In this document: one piece after another, positions 9,735-18,867 of the stretch
Layout of the letters: each line of letters begins with the position of its first letter
Numbering within the stretch: position 1 is the first letter of the stretch
Origin: Nocardia africana NBRC 100379
Lineage (GTDB): Bacteria > Actinomycetota > Actinomycetes > Mycobacteriales > Mycobacteriaceae
DNA: 64,000 nucleotides
Assembly: GCF_001612635.1 (NCBI RefSeq)
Contig: NZ_BDAV01000002.1
Location: 1-64,000 of the forward strand
Reading direction: 5' to 3'
The notes under the pieces: generated by a model
What the model was told of the DNA's origin: nothing
Database searches by the model: none
What the model saw: only the letters and a program-made list of their open reading frames with translations
Program-made: the position numbers and the translations under genes

Positions 9735-9920
9735 TCACCAGGAGCTCTTGTGCACGCCCGGCAGCTCGCCGCGGTGCGCCATCTCACGGACGCAGACGCG
9801 GCAGAGGCCGAACTTGCGGTAGACCGCGCGGGGGCGGCCGCAGCGCTGGCAGCGGGTGTAGCCACGAACGGCGAACTTCGGCTTCGCGGCGGCTTTGTTG
9901 ACGAGAGCTTTCTTAGCCAT
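9735..9920 (-). CDS. rpsN: 30S ribosomal protein S14, type Z
   Basis: 61 aa from ATG 9920 ([16 protein letters not shown]). CQRC and CRVC pairs show that this is the zinc-binding form. The start was chosen 4 bp after rplE and by the conserved N-terminus. It is the last gene of the rplN-rplX-rplE-rpsN unit. Confidence 0.96.
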   Translation of the reverse strand: MAKKALVNKAAAKPKFAVRGYTRCQRCGRPRAVYRKFGLCRVCVREMAHRGELPGVHKSSW

Positions 9921-9924
9921 ATGC

Positions 9925-10497
9925 TCAGTTCTCCTTGAACGGGAAGCCGAGGTGCTTGAGCAGGGCGCGGCCCTCCTCATCGTTGGTCGCGGTGGTCACG
10001 ACCGTGATGTCCATACCGCGCGGACGGTCGATGGAGTCCACGTCGATCTCGTGGAACATCGACTGCTCGCTGAGGCCGAACGTGTAGTTGCCGTTGCCGT
10101 CGAACTGCTTCGGCGACAGGCCGCGGAAGTCGCGGATACGGGGCAGCGCGATGGACACCAGGCGGTCCAGGAACTCCCACATGCGGTCGCCGCGCAGCGT
10201 GACGCGCGCGCCGATCGGCATACCCTCACGCAGCTTGAACTGCGCGATGGACTTGCGGGCCTTGCGGATCTCCGGCTTCTGACCGGTGATCAGGGCCAGG
10301 TCGTTGACGGCGCCGTTGATCAGCTTGGCGTCGCGGGCGGCGTCACCGACACCCATGTTGACGACGACCTTCACCACGCCCGGGATCTGCATCACGTTGG
10401 CGTAGTTGAACTCGCTGTTCAGCGCGTCCTTGATCTCCGCGCGGTAGCGCAGCTTCAGACGCGGAGCAATCTTCTCTGTGTTTTCTGCCGTGGTCAT
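9925..10497 (-). CDS. rplE: 50S ribosomal protein L5
   Basis: 190 aa. Binds 5S rRNA and contacts the P-site tRNA. Recognised by [23 protein letters not shown], the [24 protein letters not shown] stretch and [13 protein letters not shown]. Two bases separate it from rplX. Confidence 0.97.
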   Translation of the reverse strand: MTTAENTEKIAPRLKLRYRAEIKDALNSEFNYANVMQIPGVVKVVVNMGVGDAARDAKLINGAVNDLALITGQKPEIRKARKSIAQFKLREGMPIGARVTLRGDRMWEFLDRLVSIALPRIRDFRGLSPKQFDGNGNYTFGLSEQSMFHEIDVDSIDRPRGMDITVVTTATNDEEGRALLKHLGFPFKEN

Positions 10498-10499
10498 GC

Positions 10500-10814
10500 T
10501 CAGATGTCCTTCCCGTTGCGACGGGAGATGCGCACCCGCTTGCCGTTCTCGTCGGTGCGGTAACCCACCCGGGTCGGCTTGCCGTCGGAGTCGACAACCA
10601 TCACGTTGGACACGTGGATGGGCGCCTCCTGGGTCACGATGCCGCCGGAGCTGGCGCCGCGCTGGTTCGCGGAGTTCGCGACGTGCTTCTTGATCCGGTT
10701 CACGCCCTCGACCAGGACCTTGTCGGTCGCCGGGTAGGCCTGGATGACCTTGCCCTTGGCGCCCTTGTCCTTACCCGAGACGACGATCACGGTGTCGCCC
10801 TTGTGCACCTTCAT
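10500..10814 (-). CDS. rplX: 50S ribosomal protein L24
   Basis: 104 aa, [18 protein letters not shown] onward, the KOW motif of L24, an assembly-initiator protein of the large subunit. The length is usual. It lies one base after rplN. Confidence 0.97.
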   Translation of the reverse strand: MKVHKGDTVIVVSGKDKGAKGKVIQAYPATDKVLVEGVNRIKKHVANSANQRGASSGGIVTQEAPIHVSNVMVVDSDGKPTRVGYRTDENGKRVRISRRNGKDI

Positions 10815-10815
10815 G

Positions 10816-11184
10816 TCAGAGCACCTCCGGGGCCAGCGAAACGATCTTCATGAACCGCTTGTCACGCAGCTCGCGGCCGACGGGGCCGAAGATGCGGGTG
10901 CCACGCGGATCGTTGTCCGCCTTGATCAGCACCGCGGCGTTCTCGTCGAACTTGATGTACGAACCGTCCGGACGACGACGCTCCTTGACGGTGCGCACGA
11001 CGACCGCCTTGACGACGTCACCCTTCTTGACGTTGCCGCCGGGGATGGCGTCCTTGACGGTGGCGACGATGACGTCGCCGATACCGGCATAGCGACGCGA
11101 CGACCCGCCGAGCACGCGGATGCACAGAATCTCCTTGGCACCCGTGTTGTCGGCGACGCGCAGTCGCGACTCCTGCTGAATCAC
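10816..11184 (-). CDS. rplN: 50S ribosomal protein L14
   Basis: 122 aa from GTG 11184 ([28 protein letters not shown]), the standard L14 length; an upstream in-frame ATG would add an unrelated 19 residues. L14 sits at the subunit interface. It is the first gene of the spc half of the supercluster. Its usual partner rpsQ lies about 52 kb away at the right end of the window. Confidence 0.97.
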   Translation of the reverse strand: MIQQESRLRVADNTGAKEILCIRVLGGSSRRYAGIGDVIVATVKDAIPGGNVKKGDVVKAVVVRTVKERRRPDGSYIKFDENAAVLIKADNDPRGTRIFGPVGRELRDKRFMKIVSLAPEVL

Positions 11185-11358
11185 TTCAGCTCCTCCTAGA
11201 CCTGGACGTAATGCACGCCGGATTACCGACCCGACGGGCATGGTCAGTTGCCCTTCGACGGACCTTGACGGCCCGCTCCCGCAAGCTCAGCGGGGCAGCG
11301 CCTGCCAGCGGTTTTGCATGATCGGAAGGATCAACCACTGTGGGTTCGCGGCCGAAGT

Positions 11359-11417
11359 GCGGGCACAATGCCCGCAGGCAACCGGTCAAGTGTAGCGAAG
11401 CCGCAGGTCGCACCCAA
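11359..11417 (-). promoter_or_regulatory. Promoter and start-site hairpin for rplN operon
   Basis: Minus strand: -35 TTGGGT (11412-11417), 17-bp spacer, -10 TACACT (11389-11394), then GACCGGTTGC and a 7-bp hairpin (arms 11359-11365 and 11369-11375). It is closely similar to the rpsH promoter. The leader to the GTG start is about 195 bp. The 406-bp gap 11185-11590 holds this promoter; no clear promoter for the divergent peptidase gene was seen. Confidence 0.65.
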
Positions 11418-11590
11418 ATCGGGGCCGAGCCGAGAGTGCGGGGTGGCCACCCCACGCGTGGCGGCCGAACTCAGGCGTTACTCAGCGGGTTCGGTTAGCC
11501 TCTCACCGACGCAACCGGCCCCGCCTCCGGGCGGAGCCGTCGTGATGGGCGTCGCGCAGGTGCACGATGAAGTCGGGGAGAGGATTTTCT

Positions 11591-13633
11591 GTGACATCGT
11601 CCGGTCGCCAGGTCCGCCTGGGTCGCCGCTCGTTCCTGATCGCCCTCGGCGCGGTGCCGGTGGCCACCGCCCTGGTGGCGTGCAACAGCGACGACGCGAA
11701 GCCGAAACCCCTCACCGGCCCCGACCTGTCGGGCCTCGACCCCGCGGTGCGGCCGCAGGACGATCTCTACCGCAATATCAACGGCACCTGGTTGCGCACC
11801 TACCAGCTGCCGCCGGACAAGGTCTCCTACGGCACCTTCGCCGAGGTGTCCGATCGGATCGAGGGACAGCTGCGCGAGGTCATCGACGGCATCCACGATC
11901 CGAAGGACGGGTCGGAGGGCCAGCAGATCCGCGACCTCTACGACGCCCGGATGGATCTGGACACACTCGAGAAGCTCGGCACCACCCCGCTGCAACCGCT
12001 GTTCGCGCGGATCGACGGGGCGCAGACCAAGGCCGACCTGGCGAAGGTCATGGGCGAGCTGCCGCTGGGCGGGCTGATCGGGCTGGGCGTGAGTATCGAC
12101 CGCAAGAATTCCGACGCCTACATTCCTTCGGTGAGCCAATCCGGTCTCGGAATGAGCGAGCAGTACTACCGCAAACCCGAATTCGCGCAATATCTTTCGG
12201 CGTACCAGACGCTGCTGCACAAACTGGCGACCGGCGCCGGCCTGCCCGACCCGGACGGCGCGGCCGAGCGCACCCTGGATCTCGAGAAGCGCATCGCCGC
12301 GGGTTACTGGGACAACGTGCGCACCCGCGATTCCGATGCCACCTACAACCTCATGGCGTGGAACGAGATGACCACGCTGGCACCGGGTTTCGACTGGGAG
12401 CCGTGGCTGGCCGGCAGCACCGACCGGCCCAAGGAGCTGTTCGGGACGATGGTCGTCGGCGAGCCGTCGTTCGTCACCGCGGCCGGGCAGCTGTGGACCG
12501 AGGTGGATATCACCATCTGGCGGGAATGGCTGAAGCTCAGCCTTCTGCGCAAATACGCCAAGTACATGAACAAGGAACTGTCGGACGCGAACTTCGATTA
12601 CCTGAAGGCCACCAGCGGAATCGCGCAGCGCCCGGAGCTGTGGAAGTCGGCGGTCGCGGTGGTCGACGCCAGTCTCGGTGAGCAGCTGGGCAAGTTGTAC
12701 GTGGCGAAATACTTTCCGCCGCAGGCGAAGACGCGTGCCAAGGAACTGGTCGACAATCTGCTTGCCGCCTACCGCGACAACTTCCGCAACTCCTCCTGGA
12801 TGTCGCCACGGACGCGCGAGGCCGCGATCGCTAAACTGGACAAGATCACGGTCAAGATCGGCTACCCCGACAAGTGGGTGGACTATTCGAAGCTGAAGGT
12901 CACCCGCGGCCGGCTGGTCGAATCGCTTCTCGCCATCGAGGCTTTCGAGGCGAAGCGTTCGATGGCCAAGCTGGGGACGCCGGTGGACAAGGCCGAATGG
13001 GACATGTCGCCGCAGACCGTCAACGCCTACTACGAGACCACCTCCAACTCCATCAACTTCCCCGCCGCGATCCTGCAGGCCCCGTTCTTCGACACCGACG
13101 CCGAACCGGCGGTGAACTACGGCGCGATCGGTGCGACCATCGGCCACGAGATCGGGCACGGCTTCGACGACCAGGGCTCGAAGTACAACGGCGAGGGCAA
13201 TCGCGAGGACTGGTGGACCCCGGAGGACCGGGCCGCGTTCGACGCCAAGACGAAACAGTTGATCGATCAGTACAACGCGCTGGTGCCCGAGGGACTGCCG
13301 CCCAGCGATCACGTCAACGGCCAGCTGACCGTCGGCGAAAACCTCGCCGACCTGCGTGGACTGATGATCGCGCTGGCCGCCTTCCGCATCGAGGAAGCCA
13401 AGAACGGCCGCCACACCCCGGACTACACTCCGATGTTCCAGTCCTGGGGCCGCAACTGGCGGGAGAAGCGGACCCAGCAGTCGCTCGAACAGCAGGTCGC
13501 CACGGATCCGCACTCCCCCGGCGAATTCCGCTGCAACCAGGTGGTGCGCAACCTGCCGGAGTTCTACACGACCTTCGGCGTCCAGCCGTCGGACAAACTC
13601 TTCCTTCCCGAGGACCAGCGCGTCGCCCTGTGA
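11591..13633 (+). CDS. M13-family (neprilysin-type) zinc metallopeptidase lipoprotein
   Basis: 680 aa. The start GTG 11591 was preferred because GGGGAGAGGA precedes it; ATG 11567 is an alternative. An N-terminal twin-arginine-like GRRSFLIALG stretch and the lipobox ALVAC point to a cell-surface lipoprotein. Residues about 50-430 are the M13 N-terminal domain. The catalytic domain has HEIGHGFDDQG (near residue 519) and ENLADLRG (near 583), giving the HExxH and ExxxD zinc site. The length fits the family, which includes mycobacterial Zmp1/PepO; those are mostly not lipoproteins. It is divergent from rplN and convergent with the debranching-type gene, so it is probably monocistronic. Confidence 0.9.
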   Translation: MTSSGRQVRLGRRSFLIALGAVPVATALVACNSDDAKPKPLTGPDLSGLDPAVRPQDDLYRNINGTWLRTYQLPPDKVSYGTFAEVSDRIEGQLREVIDGIHDPKDGSEGQQIRDLYDARMDLDTLEKLGTTPLQPLFARIDGAQTKADLAKVMGELPLGGLIGLGVSIDRKNSDAYIPSVSQSGLGMSEQYYRKPEFAQYLSAYQTLLHKLATGAGLPDPDGAAERTLDLEKRIAAGYWDNVRTRDSDATYNLMAWNEMTTLAPGFDWEPWLAGSTDRPKELFGTMVVGEPSFVTAAGQLWTEVDITIWREWLKLSLLRKYAKYMNKELSDANFDYLKATSGIAQRPELWKSAVAVVDASLGEQLGKLYVAKYFPPQAKTRAKELVDNLLAAYRDNFRNSSWMSPRTREAAIAKLDKITVKIGYPDKWVDYSKLKVTRGRLVESLLAIEAFEAKRSMAKLGTPVDKAEWDMSPQTVNAYYETTSNSINFPAAILQAPFFDTDAEPAVNYGAIGATIGHEIGHGFDDQGSKYNGEGNREDWWTPEDRAAFDAKTKQLIDQYNALVPEGLPPSDHVNGQLTVGENLADLRGLMIALAAFRIEEAKNGRHTPDYTPMFQSWGRNWREKRTQQSLEQQVATDPHSPGEFRCNQVVRNLPEFYTTFGVQPSDKLFLPEDQRVAL

Positions 13634-13655
13634 GGTTCAGCCCTGTGAGGTTCAG
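13626..13655. repeat. Two tandem 15-bp copies spanning two convergent stop codons
   Basis: CCCTGTGAGGTTCAG occurs at 13626-13640 and again at 13641-13655. The first copy contains the TGA of the M13 peptidase gene; the second contains the stop of the convergent glycosidase. It looks like a slippage duplication that left both reading frames intact. Confidence 0.9.
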
Positions 13656-15760
13656 TGGGTGATCAGTCGCCAATCCTCGGGCAGGTTGGTGGCGATCACC
13701 TGCTCGCCGTCCACCGCGAGATCCACCGCCGTTCCGCCGAGGCGCAGATCGGTGAGCTCCACTCTGCCCCAGCGCGCGGGAACGTGTGGCAGGACGGTCA
13801 CCGTGCGATGCGGCACGTCGGGTTCGAGCCCGAGGAACGAACGGACCAGCAGCAGTGGCGCGGCACTGGCCCAGGCCTGCGGGGAACACGAGGTCGGATA
13901 CGGCACCGGCGCCGAGAAGCGCGAACGCTGGAAACCGCAGAACAACTCGGGCAGGCGACCACCGAAAGCGGTTGCGGCGTCGAGTAATCCGTTGGACAGC
14001 CGGGTAGCCAGCCCGACCGCGCCCGGGATGTGCCGGTAACGCAGCAGACCGGCGACGGCGATGGCGGTGTCGTGCGGCCAGACCGAACCGTTGTGATAAC
14101 TCATCGGATTGAACGCGCCCATACCGGAAGCCAATGTGCGCAAACCGAATCCGGAATCCATCTCCGCGGTCGCCAGATGGTGCACCAGTTGTTCGGCGTG
14201 TTCGTCGGTCACGATCCCCGACCACAGGCAATGCCCGACATTGCTGGTGAGCGCATCGACGCGGCGCTTGTTGCCGTCCAAAGCGACGGCATACCAGCCC
14301 TTTTCGGGAATCCAGAAGGCTTCAGAGAATTTCGTCCGCAATTCGGCGGCTTGTTCGCGCAGCTTCTCCGCCTTGTCCGACTGCCCGAATTCCTCGGCCA
14401 GTTCGGCGCGGGCGAGGATCGCCGCGTAGACGTAGCCCTGCACCTCGCACAATGCGATCGGCGCTTGGGCGAGATGTCCGGCCGCGTCGTTGATGCCGTC
14501 GAAGCTGTCCTTCCAGCCCTGATTGATCAGGCCGCGGTCGGTCGCGCGCTGATATTCGACGAAGCCGTCACCGTCGCGGTCGCCGAAGTGCGATATCCAA
14601 TCGAGGGCGGCGTCGGCCGCCGGCAGCAGTGTCTGCACGGCGTCCGGCGACGCACCCCACCGCCGTGTCTCGGCCAGCAGCATCACGAAAAGCGGTGTGG
14701 CGTCGACGGTTCCGTAGTACACCTCACCGCCCAGGGCCAGTCCGCCCGCCGGGCCGCGGCGGATCTCGTGCATGATGCGGCCCGGCTCCTCCTCGGTGAG
14801 CGCGTCGACCTGCTGGCCCTGCATTTCGGCCAATTGCTGCATGGTGCCGAGTGCGAGCGAGGAGTCCAGCGGCAGCGCCATCCACGCGGTGAGCAGCGAG
14901 TCGCGGCCGAACAGCGTCATGAACCACGGCGCGCCGGCGGCGACGAAGGTGCGATGCCGGCGTTCCTCGCGAATCTGCAGTGCGCCCAGATCGCTTTCGG
15001 TGCGCTGCAGAATGGCGGTGAGCTGCGGATCGCCGGTGGTGAGTTTGGTGGCGGTATCGCGCCACGCGGCCATCTTGCGGCCCGGTTCGCTGCTGCGATA
15101 GTGCTCGCCGGGGCGCAGCGCGACATGCACCCGCTGATTGGCCACCGTCGGCTGCGCGAGGATCTCGGTCTGCCAGCGCCCGGTGGCGGGCACGACGATG
15201 CGCCAGGTCAGCGAGCCGGGCAGCACGGTCGGCAGTTCCGAGGAGGAGACCGCCAGGCCGCGTGCGCGATCGGAGCGGTCGTTGAGCAGCAGTTCGTTGT
15301 CGGTGACCAGTATTTCCGCGCGTCCGTGCCCGGCCCGGCCCTCCTTCACCGCGAACAGATCCACGAAGTCGGCGTCGGCCCGCAGTTCGAGCACCACGGC
15401 CGTGGGTTCGCGGCCGAGATTCTCCAGGATGACCGTCTCCCGCATACCGTCGGCGACGAGTCGTTCGCGCACCACCAGCAGACTGGAATCGGCGGCGCCG
15501 GACCGCGGCGGCCGCCGCAGGATGAAGCGCGCGGTGAAGGCCTCGGGACTGAGCACCGACAGCGGTTCGAGCCGCTGCCCGTCCACCCGCAGCTCCCAGC
15601 GCGACACCACTCGGGCATCGCGATAGAACAGGCCCTGCGAGGTTCCCGATTCCACGTCGCCGACCCGGTCGGACAGGCAGAAGGTGCTGCCCTCGACCAG
15701 CGTCACCGAACCGTTCAGCAGGGCGGGTTCGCCACCGTTGAGAGGTGAGGGCCCGGTCAT
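13652..15760 (-). CDS. Amylo-alpha-1,6-glucosidase / glycogen debranching-type glycosidase
   Basis: 702 aa. An N-terminal beta-sandwich of the GDE_N_bis type (about residues 15-210, FCLSDRVGDVESGTSQGLFYRDARVVSRWEL) is followed by an alpha/alpha toroid. Motifs there include APWFMTLFGRDSLLTAWMAL, LINQGWKDSFDGI and NPMSYHNGSVWPHDTAIA, with acidic residues suited to an inverting glycosidase. In actinobacteria these enzymes trim alpha-1,6 branches or trehalose/glycogen-related glucans. The exact substrate cannot be read from sequence. It is convergent with the M13 gene. The 268-bp gap upstream (15761-16028) holds no gene I can support. Confidence 0.85.
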   Translation of the reverse strand: MTGPSPLNGGEPALLNGSVTLVEGSTFCLSDRVGDVESGTSQGLFYRDARVVSRWELRVDGQRLEPLSVLSPEAFTARFILRRPPRSGAADSSLLVVRERLVADGMRETVILENLGREPTAVVLELRADADFVDLFAVKEGRAGHGRAEILVTDNELLLNDRSDRARGLAVSSSELPTVLPGSLTWRIVVPATGRWQTEILAQPTVANQRVHVALRPGEHYRSSEPGRKMAAWRDTATKLTTGDPQLTAILQRTESDLGALQIREERRHRTFVAAGAPWFMTLFGRDSLLTAWMALPLDSSLALGTMQQLAEMQGQQVDALTEEEPGRIMHEIRRGPAGGLALGGEVYYGTVDATPLFVMLLAETRRWGASPDAVQTLLPAADAALDWISHFGDRDGDGFVEYQRATDRGLINQGWKDSFDGINDAAGHLAQAPIALCEVQGYVYAAILARAELAEEFGQSDKAEKLREQAAELRTKFSEAFWIPEKGWYAVALDGNKRRVDALTSNVGHCLWSGIVTDEHAEQLVHHLATAEMDSGFGLRTLASGMGAFNPMSYHNGSVWPHDTAIAVAGLLRYRHIPGAVGLATRLSNGLLDAATAFGGRLPELFCGFQRSRFSAPVPYPTSCSPQAWASAAPLLLVRSFLGLEPDVPHRTVTVLPHVPARWGRVELTDLRLGGTAVDLAVDGEQVIATNLPEDWRLITH

Positions 15761-16028
15761 CGCGCATCACCCCCGCGGGGGTGTCGTGGCGCCCCGCCGG
15801 GCGCGGTAGATCGTTTCGTCGACTCGAACATCACCATCGCGAACGGCTCCTCCCTGATCACCGGCGACCACCGATCCGGCTCGAGGTTTGCATGGGCCTA
15901 TCCGACGACGTTCGCACGAGAACGTCTCGATCATCGAGAGTAACCGCTGAACGGTGTTCGGCACGGCCGATCCCTCGACCACGTCGCAAATCCGCGCTGT
16001 GCACGGCACGGCGAATCGCGGGCGGAAC

Positions 16029-17210
16029 TCAGCGTGAGCGCTCGCCGGCCTTCTCGAACGGCCGTTTGCGCGGCGGTTTGACGTTGACCAGGCTGCGGTC
16101 GCCGCCGTAGTGGGCCAGCACCCGAGGATCGATCACGGCGCGCCACAGCGGCGGCACCGCGGCCAGCAGGACCATCCCGGCATACCCCATCGGAAGCTGT
16201 GGCGCCTGCTCGACGCTGCGCAAGGTCTGGTAGCGGCGCCCGGGATTCGCGTGGTGGTCGCTGTGGCGCTGCAGATGGAACAGGAAGATGTTGGTGACCA
16301 GACTGTCGCTGTTCCAGCTGTCGCGCGGCGAGCAGCGCCCGAAGCTGCCGTCGGCGCGCCGGGCGCGCAGCAGGCCGTAGTGCTCGACGTAGTTCACCGT
16401 CTCGAGCAGGAGGGCGCCGATCAACGCCTGCAAGGCCAGCCACGGGATCACCCGCGGGCCGAAGTACAGAATCATGCCGCCGAACAGCACGACGCTCATC
16501 GCCCAAGCCTGCAGCAGGTGATTCTCGTGGCTGAACCACCGTTTGCCCCTGCGTGCCAGCCGGTCCCGTTCGAGCCGGAACGCCGAGCGGAGCCCGCCGA
16601 ACATGCTGCGCGGCAGAAACACCCACAGGGACTCGCCGAAGCGGGCGCTGGCCGGGTCGTCCGGTGTCGCGACACGGGCGTGGTGGCCGCGGTTGTGCTC
16701 GACGAAGAAGTGCCCGTACGCGGACTGCGCGAGCGCGATCTTCGACAGCCACCGTTCCAGATGCTCGGACCGGTGGCCGAGTTCGTGCGCGGCATTGATT
16801 CCGATACCGGACACCACCCCGAGTGTGATGGTGAGACCGAGTTTGTCGACGAACGACAGCACGTTGTCCGCCCACAGATAACCCGCGACGAACAGGCCGA
16901 AGAATTGCATCGGCAGGAACAGGTAAGTGCACCAACGGTAGTAGCGGTCGTTGGAGAGCGCTTCGTAGTCCTCGTCGTGCGGATTACTGCCGTCGTTTCC
17001 GATCGCCCAGTCCAGCAACGGAATGACCACGAAGACGATGATCGGCCCGATCCACCAGAACACCGGCGATCCGGTGAGGACCACCAGCGGACCGGGGAGC
17101 AGGGCACAAGCCGGTGCTATCAACCCCAGCATCCACAGGTAGCGCTTGGGGTCGCGGGCTCGGGATTGTTCGAAGATCGCCATGTACTTCTCGCTATCCA
17201 GAAGTGACAC
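16029..17210 (-). CDS. alkB: AlkB-family alkane 1-monooxygenase
   Basis: 393 aa integral membrane non-haem di-iron hydroxylase that oxidises medium-chain n-alkanes at the terminal carbon. All histidine boxes are present: HELGHR (about 142), EHNRGHHAR (173), NYVEHYG (273) and LQRHSDHHA (316). Six hydrophobic segments are visible. Actinobacterial alkB is usually followed by two rubredoxin genes that supply electrons, and none is found here in either flank. A rubredoxin from elsewhere must serve it, or its substrate or role differs. The upstream gap 17211-17449 contains the terminator of the lipase gene. Confidence 0.9.
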   Translation of the reverse strand: MSLLDSEKYMAIFEQSRARDPKRYLWMLGLIAPACALLPGPLVVLTGSPVFWWIGPIIVFVVIPLLDWAIGNDGSNPHDEDYEALSNDRYYRWCTYLFLPMQFFGLFVAGYLWADNVLSFVDKLGLTITLGVVSGIGINAAHELGHRSEHLERWLSKIALAQSAYGHFFVEHNRGHHARVATPDDPASARFGESLWVFLPRSMFGGLRSAFRLERDRLARRGKRWFSHENHLLQAWAMSVVLFGGMILYFGPRVIPWLALQALIGALLLETVNYVEHYGLLRARRADGSFGRCSPRDSWNSDSLVTNIFLFHLQRHSDHHANPGRRYQTLRSVEQAPQLPMGYAGMVLLAAVPPLWRAVIDPRVLAHYGGDRSLVNVKPPRKRPFEKAGERSR

Positions 17211-17406
17211 CAGATCGAGAATGCGGCCGCGCGAAGCGGCGCCGGCCTGAAACTTGAAGCGGCGTAGGCCCTGAAATATTCAGAGTAGCCGTTCGTGCCA
17301 GGCTGTCCAGAGATCAGCGAAAAAGACCTACGGACGTGCAGATACCCCGAAACCGCCAAGGTATGACCGCAATTTTCGGGCCCGGGTTTCCGATCGGAGA
17401 CGACGC

Positions 17407-17438
17407 GACGCCGCCCACCCCGGTCGGCGGGCGGCGTC
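17407..17438 (-). terminator. Hairpin downstream of lipase 1
   Basis: A 10-bp perfect stem (arms 17407-17416 and 17429-17438, 12-nt loop) lies 11 bp after the stop of the lipase gene at 17450. Confidence 0.6.
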
Positions 17439-17449
17439 TGTCGGGCTCG

Positions 17450-18766
17450 CTACGGCAGGGCGCCGCAATTACTCGGCGCGGGCAGACCGCCCAGCCGATC
17501 GGTCATCCAGGAATGAGCGGCCGCCAGCGACGGGAAATAGGCCAGGTCGTGAGTACCCACGATACCGGTGACAGCGGGCAGTTGTGGATTCGCGTCCAGC
17601 TGCACCGGAGTGCCACCGGCGCACCACCCGGCGGCCACGGCGCGAACCGGTGGATACGGTGTGCCCTCGTCGTTCACGGCCGAGGCGATGAGTACCGGCA
17701 TCGAGGGCGCCATGGTTCCGATGCGCTGCTCGTCGAATGCCGCTTTCAGGGCCGGCGACCGGTCGATGACAGCGGTGAGAGGTTCTCCGCTGGTGGTGAT
17801 TTGCGTAATTCGTCGTATTTGAATGTCGAGTGACGCCGCGATGGCGCAGTTGCCCAGAGCGTCGTTCATCAGCCCTTTTCCGGCATCGTTGATTTCGGCA
17901 TCGAGAATCGGACGCGTTTCGGGATAGTCGGCGGCGATGCCGTTGAGGGTGAACGGCGCGGCGGATCCGACACCGTGTTGGCCGTAGTTGTAGCCGATGA
18001 AATTCTCCGGGTCGACGATCGGCCCGCCGATATAGGCCCCGCGCACGTTCAGTTCGGGCGCGTAGCTCGATTGCAGCTCGGCGGCACCGGCCGAGGCCAT
18101 ACCGCCCTGAGAATAGCCGAACAGAATGACCGGCGAGTGCGGATTCAGTCCGGTGCCCGGCAATTGCAATGCGGCACGCGCGGAATCGAGTACGGCATAC
18201 GCCTGTGCTTTCCGATTGAGAAAATCGTGCACATCGGGCGTGCCCAGGCCGTGATAATCGGTCAGCACCACGGCCATGCCGCGCGCGAGCAACGACGCCA
18301 GCGCGATGACGTCGTATTCGGCGATGAGGTCGTACGGCGGCCGGAACTGGGCCAGTTGCGGGAGCACCTTCGACGGCGCGCACTGATCGCCCTGGCCCTG
18401 AGAGCCGACTCCGTATGCGACCAGCGGGCGTTCACCCGGGCCGGTCCACGGCACCATCGGCTGCAGATAGGTGGCCACGACCGCGGTCGGAGCGTCGTGA
18501 GTGTCGCTGCTGACGTACATCATTCGCGTCGACGCCGCCGGCACGACACCCGGCTGGCCCGGCGCCGACATCGCCAGCGCCGCCGGTTGGGCACGAAGGA
18601 TCGCGCCCGGCGGCACCGGCGGTACCGGCGGCGGTATGTAGAAATCATCGGCGGCGGCCTGCGTAGCCGGTTGCGGCACCGCGGGTGGCGCCGACATCAC
18701 CGCGCCTCCGATCAGGACGAGCGAGCCGAACAACACTGCGTTCCATCTGCGGATCAGGCCCCTCAC
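17450..18766 (-). CDS. Secreted lipase (LIP family), copy 1
   Basis: 438 aa. A signal peptide (residues 1-33; RRWNAVLFGSLVLIGGAVMSAPPA) precedes a Pro-rich linker and an alpha/beta-hydrolase domain. The nucleophile is Ser219 in GYSQGG. An Asp in SAVNDEGTP and the His in GTHDL complete a likely triad. It belongs to the secretory lipase family (LIP, as in Candida lipases and many Nocardia/Rhodococcus exported lipases). Substrates would be acylglycerols or related esters outside the cell. It is a close paralogue of the gene at 18868, from which it is separated by about 100 bp. Confidence 0.85.
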   Translation of the reverse strand: MRGLIRRWNAVLFGSLVLIGGAVMSAPPAVPQPATQAAADDFYIPPPVPPVPPGAILRAQPAALAMSAPGQPGVVPAASTRMMYVSSDTHDAPTAVVATYLQPMVPWTGPGERPLVAYGVGSQGQGDQCAPSKVLPQLAQFRPPYDLIAEYDVIALASLLARGMAVVLTDYHGLGTPDVHDFLNRKAQAYAVLDSARAALQLPGTGLNPHSPVILFGYSQGGMASAGAAELQSSYAPELNVRGAYIGGPIVDPENFIGYNYGQHGVGSAAPFTLNGIAADYPETRPILDAEINDAGKGLMNDALGNCAIAASLDIQIRRITQITTSGEPLTAVIDRSPALKAAFDEQRIGTMAPSMPVLIASAVNDEGTPYPPVRAVAAGWCAGGTPVQLDANPQLPAVTGIVGTHDLAYFPSLAAAHSWMTDRLGGLPAPSNCGALP

Positions 18767-18826
18767 GATCGATCCTTCCCTGCGTTGTCAGCGGATGTAT
18801 CTCGTTCGTCGAGCGATCGAACATCG

Positions 18827-18862
18827 GTGCCCCGGGGCGGCGTCCGCGCCCCATCCGGGCAC
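18827..18862 (-). terminator. Imperfect hairpin after lipase 2
   Basis: GTGCCC (18827-18832) pairs with GGGCAC (18857-18862), with further G/C pairing inside across a bulge. It lies at the 3' side of the lipase gene ending at 18868. This is weaker than the other hairpins. Confidence 0.4.
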
Positions 18863-18867
18863 GGCCG

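Noticed and set aside
15767..16009. An 80-codon minus-strand frame in the gap after alkB, checked as a rubredoxin
   Set aside because: It has no paired CxxC motifs and no rubredoxin-like sequence or clear ribosome site.
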